A stretch of DNA of 7,395 bases, taken from [Eubacterium] saphenum (GTDB lineage Bacteria; Bacillota; Clostridia; Oscillospirales; Ruminococcaceae). The notes under the pieces are model-generated. The model saw only the letters and a list, made by a program, of their open reading frames with translations, did no database searches and had not been told where the DNA came from. The DNA lies in contig SFHN01000055.1 of NCBI GenBank assembly GCA_004555635.1, forward strand, positions 1 to 7,395, in the 5' to 3' direction. Position 1 is the stretch's first letter, and each line of letters starts with the position of its first letter. Below, piece by piece: positions 1-6,583 of this stretch. A program made the translations under genes and the position numbers.

Positions 1-974
1 TGAACCGCCCTGATGAAGTAGGCACAATTGCCTCGGCTGTTGTTGATATGTGCGCGTCGCTTCGAAACGCTACCGATGACGTCGCAAGGATACTTAACGA
101 GCTTGCAAACGAGAACCTTACTGTTGACGTAGAGTGCAACAAGGGGTATTACACGGGCGATTTCGCGCGGCTTTCCGAGAACCTTAAAATTATCAAGGAT
201 AAGCTTAGCTCCGTTATGTCGGATATCCGCGACGCTGCGGGTCAGGTGAGCTCCGGCTCCGAGCAGGTTGCGTCCGTTTCGTACACGCTTTCGCAGGGTA
301 CAGTTGTACAGAGCGCTTCGGTAGACGAGCTTGCGGATAACCTCGGCAATATCGAAAAGCAGATAAAGGAAAACGAGGGCAACTGTATCGGCGCGCGTGA
401 GCTTATGGACAAGACCTCCGCGTTTGTCGAGGAGGTAAACCGCAAGATGGAAAGCCTCACCGACGCGATGAAGAACATCAACGAAACCTCCGACAAAATC
501 AGCAATATCATTAACACAATCGAGGATATTGCGTTTCAGACGAATATTCTCGCGCTCAATGCGGCAATCGAGGCTGCGCGCGCGGGCGAAGCGGGCAGGG
601 GCTTTGCGGTTGTTGCCGACGAGGTAAGAATGCTTGCGGGCAAGTCCGCAGAGGCAGTCGGCGATACAACGCGGCTTATCGAAAGCTCTGTCGAAGCGGT
701 AAACAACGGCGCGGAAATCACCGCAGAAACCGCCGAAGCTATGAAGACGCTCGATGAATACACCAGCTCCGTCAAGCATATCGTCGAGGACATCACCGAG
801 AGCTGCAAGCAGCAGAGCGAGATGGCGGCGATGATAAGCGGAAACATCGGGAACATCTCAAACGTCGTTCAGTCGAACTCCGCGACCGCCGAGGAAAGCG
901 CGGCGGCTTCCGAGGAGCTTTCCGCGCAGGCGGGAATGCTCAAGGAGCTTGTCGGAAAATTCAAGCTTGACTAA
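1..974 (+). CDS. Methyl-accepting chemotaxis protein, 3' part (5' end outside window)
   Basis: Cytoplasmic part of a chemoreceptor that passes ligand signals to CheW/CheA. The frame is open from base 3, before the first ATG at 48; the first residues ([16 protein letters not shown]) read as the end of a HAMP domain, so ATG 48 is internal and the gene starts outside the window. A second HAMP-like segment follows (about 78-225, with NENLTVDV and YYTGDF), then the long antiparallel coiled-coil signalling domain. The hairpin tip at about 525-640 is unmistakable: [20 protein letters not shown], then [12 protein letters not shown] and LAGKSAEAV. The C-terminus ([20 protein letters not shown]) is the usual clostridial form, without an NWETF-type CheR/CheB tether. 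The sensor domain and transmembrane helices are not in view, so the ligand is unknown. No che genes lie nearby, so this is an orphan receptor as far as the window shows. Family assignment is near certain. Confidence 0.96.
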   Translation, partial: NRPDEVGTIASAVVDMCASLRNATDDVARILNELANENLTVDVECNKGYYTGDFARLSENLKIIKDKLSSVMSDIRDAAGQVSSGSEQVASVSYTLSQGTVVQSASVDELADNLGNIEKQIKENEGNCIGARELMDKTSAFVEEVNRKMESLTDAMKNINETSDKISNIINTIEDIAFQTNILALNAAIEAARAGEAGRGFAVVADEVRMLAGKSAEAVGDTTRLIESSVEAVNNGAEITAETAEAMKTLDEYTSSVKHIVEDITESCKQQSEMAAMISGNIGNISNVVQSNSATAEESAAASEELSAQAGMLKELVGKFKLD

Positions 975-980
975 TTAAAC

Positions 981-1017
981 AAACAACCCGAGAAGAATTA
1001 GCTTCTCGGGTTTGTTT
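981..1017. terminator. Bidirectional rho-independent terminator between convergent genes
   Basis: A 9-bp perfect stem (987-995 with 1002-1010, CCCGAGAAG/CTTCTCGGG, loop AATTAG) is extended by AAACAA (981-986) pairing with TTGTTT (1012-1017) past a single bulged T at 1011. On the plus strand the GC stem is followed by TTTGTTTATA; on the minus strand it is followed by a T-rich run ending near 975. It sits 6 bases after the chemoreceptor stop and 4 bases after the stop of the leftward hydrolase gene, so it can end both transcripts. Confidence 0.9.
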
Positions 1018-1021
1018 ATAT

Positions 1022-1990
1022 CTATTGGTTAATTCCGCGCTCGGTGAAAAATCCGCTAACCTCTTCAAGCACAAGCTTTCTGTCCTTTCCGCCGAAGCCG
1101 TGTCCCGCGCCCTCTACGATTGTGAGCTTTGAATCGGGGAACGCCTCGTCGATTTTGTACGCGTATGAGATATCGACAACCCCGTCCTTGTCGCCCTGAT
1201 AAATCATAACGGGATTGTTGAAAGCCTTGATGTGCTCGTAAATGTCGTATCTCGGAACACCGTCATAAAACGTTTTTGAAAGCGTCATTCCCATAAAATT
1301 GAACGGCTCGGTCATCGCTGCGGGGTCCATAGCGAGCCATTGGTCAACAATGCAGAACGCGGGGTATATTAGGAACATTCCCGCAATCCTGTCTGGCATT
1401 TCCGCGCCCGTCAGTGCCGCGACAAAGCCGCCCTGACTTTCGCCGTAGAGGTAAAGCTGCGAAGCGTCGGCGTTTTCACGCTCGGAAATCATATCTATGA
1501 CGTGACGTAGGTTGTCCTGCTCGGTTTCTATGCTCATATCCACCGACTCGCCGCTGCTCATTGAGCGCGTGCTTCCGCCGCAGTAGTCGAATGTGTACGC
1601 CATAACTCCGTTTTTCGCAAGCTTCATAGCCATATCCTTCATATCCGCGCCGATACAATTGTAGCCGTGGCTAAGAATAACCGCAGGGTGCTTTGCCCTG
1701 CCGTTCGCGGGGGTGTAAAGCGTGCCGAAAATGTCAACGCCGTCATAGGTGCAGTGAAGCTCCTCCTCGAAGTACTCGCAGGGGTATTCGACGGTGACAA
1801 ACTCCTCATCGGGAGCATCGGAATAAGTCGCTTCGGTTGTCGGCTCGGTGATTTCGGGGGTGGTTTCAGTCGTAGGCTGAGTTGATTCTGTCGGCATAGA
1901 GCTTTCCTCCTTTTGCGCGCAGCCGCAAAGAGCGGCAGATAAGACCACCACTGCAGCAAGCGACAGCGGCTTTAACAGCTTTCTGTTCAA
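1022..1990 (-). CDS. Secreted lipoprotein alpha/beta-hydrolase (esterase/acylhydrolase-like)
   Basis: A 322-residue serine hydrolase probably anchored to the outer face of the membrane. The N-terminus has a basic start, a hydrophobic stretch (residues 8-21) and a lipobox LCGC with Cys24 as the lipidated residue. Residues about 27-57 are a Thr/Glu/Pro-rich linker typical of cell-envelope lipoproteins. The hydrolase fold follows: oxyanion motif HGY at 108-110, nucleophile elbow GESQGG with Ser185, acid in GDKDGVV (Asp269) and His297 in GAGHGF, a complete catalytic triad in the expected order. The closest style is the dienelactone hydrolase/acylaminoacyl-peptidase-like group; an esterase or acetyl-ester hydrolase is plausible, but the substrate cannot be read from sequence. 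The start is TTG at 1990, chosen because a strong ribosome site lies 8 nt upstream and the signal peptide begins right there. Seven cysteines (22, 24, 71, 80, 112, 137, 213) are many for an exported protein. It is transcribed alone from its own promoter. Confidence 0.9.
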   Translation of the reverse strand: MNRKLLKPLSLAAVVVLSAALCGCAQKEESSMPTESTQPTTETTPEITEPTTEATYSDAPDEEFVTVEYPCEYFEEELHCTYDGVDIFGTLYTPANGRAKHPAVILSHGYNCIGADMKDMAMKLAKNGVMAYTFDYCGGSTRSMSSGESVDMSIETEQDNLRHVIDMISERENADASQLYLYGESQGGFVAALTGAEMPDRIAGMFLIYPAFCIVDQWLAMDPAAMTEPFNFMGMTLSKTFYDGVPRYDIYEHIKAFNNPVMIYQGDKDGVVDISYAYKIDEAFPDSKLTIVEGAGHGFGGKDRKLVLEEVSGFFTERGINQ

Positions 1991-1998
1991 GGTGTGGG

Positions 1999-2006
1999 CT
2001 TCCTTT
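1999..2006 (-). promoter_or_regulatory. Ribosome binding site fixing the TTG start of the hydrolase gene
   Basis: On the minus strand AAAGGAAG lies 8 nt before TTG at 1990. There is no ATG or GTG start in frame at suitable distance, so this site supports the non-ATG start. Confidence 0.8.
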
Positions 2007-2017
2007 CTTTTTTTTTC

Positions 2018-2046
2018 AGTATACCATTTATCCTGCGCTTTGTCAA
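2018..2046 (-). promoter_or_regulatory. Sigma-A type promoter of the lipoprotein hydrolase
   Basis: On the minus strand TTGACA (2046-2041) and TATACT (2023-2018) are separated by exactly 17 bp: a perfect -35 and a one-mismatch -10. Transcription should start near 2011, giving a leader of about 20 nt that carries the ribosome site. The AT-rich block upstream of the -35 (2053-2080) may act as an UP element. No riboswitch would fit in so short a leader. Confidence 0.85.
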
Positions 2047-2088
2047 CGCCGCGTTTTTAACAAAAAAATAATAAATATAATCAAGTGG

Positions 2089-2117
2089 TTGAAATTTCCG
2101 TCAATATGTTGTATAAT
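2089..2117 (+). promoter_or_regulatory. Sigma-A type promoter of the tyrA operon
   Basis: TTGAAA (2089-2094), a 17-bp spacer and a perfect TATAAT (2112-2117). Start of transcription is expected near 2124, leaving a leader of about 28 nt with AAAGGA (2139-2144) 7 nt before the ATG. The leader is too short for a T-box or attenuator, so no tyrosine-responsive RNA control is visible. It diverges from the hydrolase promoter, with 42 bp between the two -35 boxes. Confidence 0.85.
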
Positions 2118-2151
2118 ATAAGATATACCTCTAAAAAGAAAGGACAAGAAA

Positions 2152-3009
2152 ATGAATATAGCAGTAGTTGGTCTGGGACTTATTGGCGGCTCAATCTGCA
2201 AGGCGCTGAAAGCAAACACATTTCACCATATAATGGGAATTGACACCGACAAGGAAACAATCAGAAAGGCGCTCGAGCAGGGCGCTATCGACGAGGAAAT
2301 CACCGTTGACAGGCTCGGCGAGGCGGGACTTACCGTCGTTGCGCTTTATCCAAAGCAGATAGTCGAGTTTGTACAGGAAAACGCCGACCGCTTCAGAAAA
2401 GGCTCCATTGTTATGGATATCTGCGGCGTAAAGGGGTACATTGTCAATAACTGCACGCCTGTGCTTGAGGAGCGCGGCGTAATCTTCATCGGAACGCACC
2501 CGATGGCGGGCACCGAGCATTCGGGCTTCGACTATTCCACCGCCGACCTTTTCCGCAAGGCAAGCTTTATCATAACCCCCTCCGACAACACCCCGCAGCT
2601 TGCCATTGACCTTGTGTCAACTCTCGGCAGCTCGATGGGCTTCGGGCAGGTGGTTATCGCGACGCCGAAGCAGCACGACATCAACATCGCATACACCTCG
2701 CAGCTTGCGCACGTCGTGTCAAACGCGTATGTAAAAAGCCCCTCGCTGTTCAACGCGGACGGCTTTTCGGCGGGTAGCTTCCTTGACCTGACGCGCGTCG
2801 CGTATCTGAACGAGGATATGTGGTCGGGGCTGTTTATGTGCAACAAGGAAGCGCTGCTTTTCGAGGTAAACACAATAATCTCAGAGCTTGAAAAATACCG
2901 CGACGCTATGGTATCCGACGACATCGAAACGCTCCGCCTGCTTCTTAAGGACGGGCGCGAGCGAAAGGAACGCAGTATGGAGTTTTACGGAATGGAGCGC
3001 CGCCGCTGA
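2152..3009 (+). CDS. tyrA: Prephenate dehydrogenase
   Basis: Oxidative decarboxylation of prephenate to 4-hydroxyphenylpyruvate with NAD(P)+, the committed step to tyrosine; cytosolic. The 285-residue protein has an N-terminal Rossmann fold (GLGLIG at 7-12, with Asp31 at the end of the second strand, favouring NAD+), then DICGVKG (89-95), the signature GTHPMAGTEHSGF (114-126) with catalytic His116, and the helical dimer domain with QHD (174-176), SQLAH (183-187) and LTRVA (Arg215). By recollection of Aquifex aeolicus TyrA, His116, His187 and Arg215 match its His147, His217 and Arg250, while the Ser126 equivalent in the usual GSVKG is Gly92 here. Length fits the stand-alone monofunctional form: no chorismate mutase domain and no C-terminal ACT domain. 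First gene of the operon, with its own promoter; its TGA shares a base with the next ATG. Confidence 0.95.
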   Translation: MNIAVVGLGLIGGSICKALKANTFHHIMGIDTDKETIRKALEQGAIDEEITVDRLGEAGLTVVALYPKQIVEFVQENADRFRKGSIVMDICGVKGYIVNNCTPVLEERGVIFIGTHPMAGTEHSGFDYSTADLFRKASFIITPSDNTPQLAIDLVSTLGSSMGFGQVVIATPKQHDINIAYTSQLAHVVSNAYVKSPSLFNADGFSAGSFLDLTRVAYLNEDMWSGLFMCNKEALLFEVNTIISELEKYRDAMVSDDIETLRLLLKDGRERKERSMEFYGMERRR

Positions 3010-3566
3010 TGGCAGAGCAGAAATCCCCCAAGATAAGCTATATCGTGTCGCTCTGCGGAATAATGTGCGGGCTTGCGTTTGTCGTGATGTTTTTCTTAAG
3101 CTTTATTCCCGCGTTTGAGTATATAAGCCCTGCGGTCGCGGGTGTGCTTATCTGGGTTATACGCGAGCGGCTTGGCGTGAAATACGGGCTTATCAGTTAT
3201 GTCGCGGTGGGGCTGCTGTGCCTGCTGATTAGCTATAACTACGAAGCTTCGCTGATGTTCATATTCCTGCTGGGCTATTACCCGATTGTTCGGCAGTATC
3301 TTATGAGAATCCCCGTAAAAGTGCTGAGGCTGCTTGCGAAGCTCGGGGTTTACGCGGTGACGGCGGTGAGCTGCTATATCGTGCTGATAAACCTGTTCGG
3401 TATGAAGCAGCTGCTTGACGAAATAGGTGAATACGGCGAGTACGGCGCACTTGCCCTGCTTGGAATGGGTGCCGTGGCTTTTGTGATGTACGACATATTT
3501 CTGGGACTTTTCTTCCCGTTTTACGAAAAGCTTCTGAAGCCTAAAATTCAGAAAAGAATGAAGTGA
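3009..3566 (+). CDS. Uncharacterised six-helix integral membrane protein
   Basis: I do not recognise the family with confidence. The 185-residue protein starts with a short polar tail (MAEQKSPK) and has about six hydrophobic segments: residues 11-33, 39-51, 59-75, 79-94, 110-130 and 146-170. It ends in a basic cytoplasmic tail (KLLKPKIQKRMK). Positive residues after segment 2 (RERLGVK) and segment 4 (RQYLMRIPVK) suggest both N- and C-termini inside. Small size, six helices and a conserved-looking GYYPIVR stretch recall S components of ECF vitamin transporters or related small membrane proteins, but this is inference only; no ECF ATPase or T component is in view. The ATG overlaps the tyrA stop by one base (TGATG) and the ribosome site GGAG (2994-2997) lies inside tyrA, so translation is probably coupled. 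A 14-nt gap leads to pepF. Confidence 0.8.
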   Translation: MAEQKSPKISYIVSLCGIMCGLAFVVMFFLSFIPAFEYISPAVAGVLIWVIRERLGVKYGLISYVAVGLLCLLISYNYEASLMFIFLLGYYPIVRQYLMRIPVKVLRLLAKLGVYAVTAVSCYIVLINLFGMKQLLDEIGEYGEYGALALLGMGAVAFVMYDIFLGLFFPFYEKLLKPKIQKRMK

Positions 3567-3567
3567 C

Positions 3568-3573
3568 AAGGAG
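3568..3573 (+). promoter_or_regulatory. Ribosome binding site fixing the pepF start
   Basis: AAGGAG lies 7 nt before ATG 3581. The frame is also open to a GTG at 3563 overlapping the upstream stop, but that codon precedes this site and has no Shine-Dalgarno of its own, so ATG 3581 is preferred. Confidence 0.85.
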
Positions 3574-3580
3574 ATTTGAT

Positions 3581-5380
3581 ATGAGCGAAAGAATACCGCA
3601 GCGTGACGAACTGCCCGCAGAAAGCAAGTGGGCGATAAACGACATTTACCCGACCGACGAGGCTTGGGAAAGCGACTTTGCAAAAGCCTCGGGCTTTGCG
3701 GAAAAAATCGCGTCGTATAAGGGCAGGTTATGCGCCGACAGCGCTGCGCTGCTGGAATATATGCGAATGGACGACGAGCTTTCCGTGCTTCTTGATTCTC
3801 TTGTGAATTACGCGCAGCGAAAGTCCGACGAGGACACCCGCAAAGCGGCGTATCAGGATATGGTGAGCCGCGTTGAAATGCTGTATGTAAGCCTTGCGGG
3901 AGCGGGCGCGTTTGTAACGCCCGAGCTGCTTAGTCTGTCCGATGAGGATATGGAGCGGTTTTACTCCGAGCAGCCAGACCTGCTTTTGTACAAGCGCGTT
4001 TTTGACATTATGAGAAAGCGCCGCGAGCACACCCTCTCCGAGGCGGAGGAGCGCATTATGGCTCTCGCAGGGGAAATGGCAGGCTCTCCCGACACGATTT
4101 TCTCTATGCTTAACGACGCGGATATGAAGTTTCCCGACGCGGTTGACAGCAGCGGAAACGCTCATCAGGTGACCCACGGAAGCTTTATCCCGCTTATGCA
4201 GTCGCCGGACAGACAGCTCAGAAAGAGCGCGTTTCAGTCCTTGTACAGCGTTTACGAGGGGCATAAGAACACGTTTGCCGCAACGCTCGGCGCGCAGGTG
4301 AAAACGCTGCTTTTCCGCGCGAGAGCGAGAAAATACGACTCAACGCTTTCTGCGGCGCTTGACGGAAACGAGGTTCCCGTGTCCGTCTACAAGCAGCTTA
4401 TCGAGGCGGTTCACGACAATATGGGCTATATGCACCGCTATGTTCGCCTTCGCAAAAAGCTGCTCGGAGTAGACGAGCTTCACCCCTACGACCTCTACAC
4501 GCCGATTGTAAGCAGCGTTGACGTGAAAATCCCGTTCGAGCAGGCAAAGCAGGAGGTCTACGATTCGCTTGCACCTATGGGCGAGGAATACCGCGCGATT
4601 TTCTCCGAGGGAATAAACGGCGGCTGGATTGACGTTTACGAAAACGAGGGCAAGCGCAGCGGAGCATATTCCGCAGGCGCGCGCGTTCACCCGTTTGTCT
4701 TGCTTAACCACAAGGACACGCTCGACAGCGAGTTCACCTTGGCGCACGAAATGGGTCACGCAATCCACTCCTACCTCTCCAACAAAACGCAGCCCGTCTG
4801 CTATGCGGATTATGTCATCTTTGTCGCAGAGGTTGCCTCAACCTGCAACGAAAGCCTGCTTATGCAGCACCTCCTTAAAACCACGACCGACAAGAAGCGC
4901 CGCGCATACCTCATCAACTACTTCTTGGAGCAGTTCCGCACGACGCTCTACCGGCAGACAATGTTCGCGGAGTTTGAGCTTGCGATAAACGAAAAGCTCG
5001 AAAAGGGCGAAAGCCTTACCGCGGAGAATCTCTGCGAGATGTACCGCGAGCTTAACAAGACCTACTACGGTGACGACCTTGTTATCGACAGCGAGCTTGA
5101 TATGGAGTGGGCGAGGATTCCGCATTTCTACTACAACTACTATGTTTATCAGTATGCGACGGGCTTTTCTGCGGCGATAGCGCTTTCTCAGCGTATTCTT
5201 CGCGAGGGAGAAAGCGCCGTAAAGGACTATATCGGCTTCCTTTCGGGCGGCTGCTCGGCAGACCCGATAACGCTTCTGAAGGGCGCGGGCGTCGATATGA
5301 CGGGCAAGGAGCCTGTAAACGCCGCGCTTGAGCTTTTCGGCACGCTTATCGACGAGATGGAAAATCTTATGGCGGAATAA
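3581..5380 (+). CDS. pepF: Oligoendopeptidase F (M3B family zinc metallopeptidase)
   Basis: Cytosolic zinc endopeptidase that cleaves short peptides, usually those taken up by oligopeptide transporters or released in protein turnover. From ATG 3581 it is 599 residues, the normal PepF length of about 600. The N-terminus has the typical KWAINDIYPTDEAWESDF pattern, followed by the helical N-terminal domain and then the catalytic M3 domain. The zinc site is intact: HEMGH at residues 389-393 (His389 and His393 ligands, Glu390 general base) and Glu417 in FVAEVASTCNES as the third ligand. The Tyr-rich substrate-binding stretch HFYYNYYVYQYATGF follows near the C-terminus. No signal peptide. It sits 14 nt after the membrane protein gene and 17 nt before the kinase-like gene, so it is read from the tyrA promoter unless an internal promoter exists. 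Nothing is broken. Confidence 0.97.
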   Translation: MSERIPQRDELPAESKWAINDIYPTDEAWESDFAKASGFAEKIASYKGRLCADSAALLEYMRMDDELSVLLDSLVNYAQRKSDEDTRKAAYQDMVSRVEMLYVSLAGAGAFVTPELLSLSDEDMERFYSEQPDLLLYKRVFDIMRKRREHTLSEAEERIMALAGEMAGSPDTIFSMLNDADMKFPDAVDSSGNAHQVTHGSFIPLMQSPDRQLRKSAFQSLYSVYEGHKNTFAATLGAQVKTLLFRARARKYDSTLSAALDGNEVPVSVYKQLIEAVHDNMGYMHRYVRLRKKLLGVDELHPYDLYTPIVSSVDVKIPFEQAKQEVYDSLAPMGEEYRAIFSEGINGGWIDVYENEGKRSGAYSAGARVHPFVLLNHKDTLDSEFTLAHEMGHAIHSYLSNKTQPVCYADYVIFVAEVASTCNESLLMQHLLKTTTDKKRRAYLINYFLEQFRTTLYRQTMFAEFELAINEKLEKGESLTAENLCEMYRELNKTYYGDDLVIDSELDMEWARIPHFYYNYYVYQYATGFSAAIALSQRILREGESAVKDYIGFLSGGCSADPITLLKGAGVDMTGKEPVNAALELFGTLIDEMENLMAE

Positions 5381-5397
5381 CTCTTTCGAGGTAATTT

Positions 5398-6492
5398 ATG
5401 AACAAAGCAAATATCGCGTTTTTCTCGGGACTATACCAAAACCACCCGAACACCGTTCTGCTTCTTGACAGGGTTATGGGCTGCGTTTATTCCAACGCGC
5501 CGAAGGTTTTTTCCGAGGGTCAGTCGCTGCTTAACGTCGTCCGCGACCCGCTCTGCTATCCGCTAAAGGAGTTCACAGAGATAAAGGTGCTGCTTGGCGG
5601 CGAGTATTGCTGCGCGAGGATTACTCCTGTGAAAAACGAGCTTGGCGAAGCGGAGCTGTATATCTGCGAGATAATCGGCGGCGAGGCTGCGCTTGAAACC
5701 GCTCAGAAAACCGACGCAGCGGCAAAGCTGCTTCCACCGTTAACTTCTGTCGAGCGCAGCCTGTCAGCTCTCTGGCAGCAAAGCACCGCGCTCCGCTCGC
5801 GTCTGCTTTCGCTCGGCGACTTCGAAGCGCTGAATTATCTCGGAAGTATGGAAGCGGCGCTCGCCGATATAAGCTCCGTCAGCAAGAATATGTCGGAGTA
5901 CACCGATATGATGTTCTCGGAAAACGCCCCCGTCTGCACGGACGCTGTTGCGCTTGTCACAAAGCTTATGGAGCGCTGCAACGCGGCTCTTGCGAAGTGC
6001 GGAAGGCGGGTGGATTTCGTGTGCGAGCCGGAGGAGCTTTTCGTGATGGTAGACAGCCGCCACGCGGTTGCGGCGCTGATTAACGCAGTGCAGAACGCGC
6101 TGCTTTATTCCCCGCGCGACACCGTACCTACCGCCGTGCTTTACCGCACGGGAACCGAGCGGCACGGGCTGGTTGTTTTCAGCATAACAAACGAGAATAT
6201 GCTCTTTACCGACGAGGATTTCAAGGACGCTGTCGGGGTAAACTTCTCCTATCAGCGGCTCGGCTACGGAATACCGATTATAAAGCGCTTTGCCGCAGAA
6301 GCGCACGGCAGCTTTTCACTTACAAAGGACAACGGCAGAGTAACCGCAAAGCTAAGCCTGCCCGCAGCTTCTCCCGCCGAGGGCAGCGCTGTGCGTTTCG
6401 AGTCGCCGTCTGCGGCGGCTTACGATACGGGCGTTCCCGATATCGTAGATATAAAGCTGCGCGAGGTTGTTTCGCTTTTCGGAGAAATATAG
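5398..6492 (+). CDS. PAS-like/HATPase protein, histidine-kinase-like but without phosphoacceptor His
   Basis: A 364-residue soluble protein with no transmembrane segment. Residues about 15-95 look like a divergent PAS fold (VLLLDRVMGCVYSN, then paired strands ending in ELYICEII). Residues about 100-190 are helical and occupy the place of the dimerisation/phosphoacceptor domain, yet contain no histidine at all. Residues about 195-325 form a HATPase domain: N-box INAVQNALLYSP with the Mg-binding Asn at 233, and a G2-type box GYGIPIIKRF (291-300 region) followed by AEAHGS. The G1 box DxGxG is not recognisable; the place reads ITNENMLFTD (Asn265 where Asp is usual). A 40-residue tail of unknown role follows. 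ATP may be bound, but classic autophosphorylation looks impossible. It could be a phosphatase, a scaffold or a modulator of the regulator encoded next. Ribosome site GAGG at 5388-5391; last gene of the tyrA operon. Confidence 0.75.
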   Translation: MNKANIAFFSGLYQNHPNTVLLLDRVMGCVYSNAPKVFSEGQSLLNVVRDPLCYPLKEFTEIKVLLGGEYCCARITPVKNELGEAELYICEIIGGEAALETAQKTDAAAKLLPPLTSVERSLSALWQQSTALRSRLLSLGDFEALNYLGSMEAALADISSVSKNMSEYTDMMFSENAPVCTDAVALVTKLMERCNAALAKCGRRVDFVCEPEELFVMVDSRHAVAALINAVQNALLYSPRDTVPTAVLYRTGTERHGLVVFSITNENMLFTDEDFKDAVGVNFSYQRLGYGIPIIKRFAAEAHGSFSLTKDNGRVTAKLSLPAASPAEGSAVRFESPSAAAYDTGVPDIVDIKLREVVSLFGEI

Positions 6493-6506
6493 CGAGATAT
6501 GTGTTT

Positions 6507-6539
6507 TTTTCAGCCGCTTTTCACTCGTTTTTCACTTAC
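6507..6539 (+). promoter_or_regulatory. Three tandem 11-bp direct repeats, probable OmpR/PhoB-type operator
   Basis: Units begin at 6507, 6518 and 6529: TTTTCAGCCGC, TTTTCACTCGT and TTTTCACTTAC. The TTTTCA core recurs at exactly 11-bp steps, about one helical turn, so the cores face the same side of DNA. The array ends 6 bp before TATAAT and covers the -35 position. This layout matches known PhoB/PhoP boxes in the family; binding by the downstream regulator is inference. Confidence 0.6.
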
Positions 6540-6545
6540 ACGCAT

Positions 6546-6551
6546 TATAAT
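6546..6551 (+). promoter_or_regulatory. -10 element of the response-regulator promoter
   Basis: Perfect TATAAT. At 17 bp upstream the sequence is ACTCGT, which is no -35 box, so the promoter probably needs an activator bound to the adjoining repeats. Start of transcription would be near 6558, giving a leader of about 25 nt. Confidence 0.65.
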
Positions 6552-6567
6552 TACAGGCAATATTATG

Positions 6568-6575
6568 AAAGGAAG
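6568..6575 (+). promoter_or_regulatory. Ribosome binding site fixing the response-regulator start
   Basis: AAAGGAAG is 8 nt before ATG 6584. An in-frame GTG at 6575 overlaps this site and so cannot be the start; beginning at ATG 6584 also gives the normal receiver-domain N-terminus (MYNILVADDEE). Confidence 0.85.
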
Positions 6576-6583
6576 TGCGTCCT

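Noticed and set aside
48..50. ATG 48 as start of the chemotaxis protein
   Set aside because: The same frame is open to base 3 and encodes HAMP-like sequence, so the gene is cut by the window edge.
299..311. Palindrome GTACAGTTGTAC within the chemoreceptor gene
   Set aside because: Short, inside an intact coding frame, with no partner copy in the window; treated as chance.
2111..2127. Inverted repeat GTATA-N8-TATAC over the tyrA -10 as an operator
   Set aside because: Five-base A/T-rich arms built largely from the -10 itself; likely chance.
2118..2151. T-box, riboswitch or leader peptide before tyrA
   Set aside because: The predicted leader is about 28 nt, too short for any of these.
3563..3580. 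GTG 3563 as start of pepF (GTGA overlap with the upstream stop)
   Set aside because: The strong AAGGAG lies after this codon and fits ATG 3581; the six extra residues do not look like PepF.
3096..3683. Long open antisense frame (195 codons), and similar ones at 3728-4264, 5764-6306 and 6563-7174
   Set aside because: They lie opposite well-supported genes, give compositionally odd His/Arg/Val-rich products without domains, and lack ribosome sites; they follow from codon bias on the coding strand.
6489..6510. T-run at 6504-6510 after the kinase-like gene as a terminator
   Set aside because: Only a weak ATAT/ATAT pairing precedes it; no GC stem. Part of the T-run belongs to the 11-bp repeat array.
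6575..6583. GTG 6575 as start of the response regulator
   Set aside because: It overlaps the Shine-Dalgarno site; ATG 6584 has proper spacing and gives the normal receiver start.
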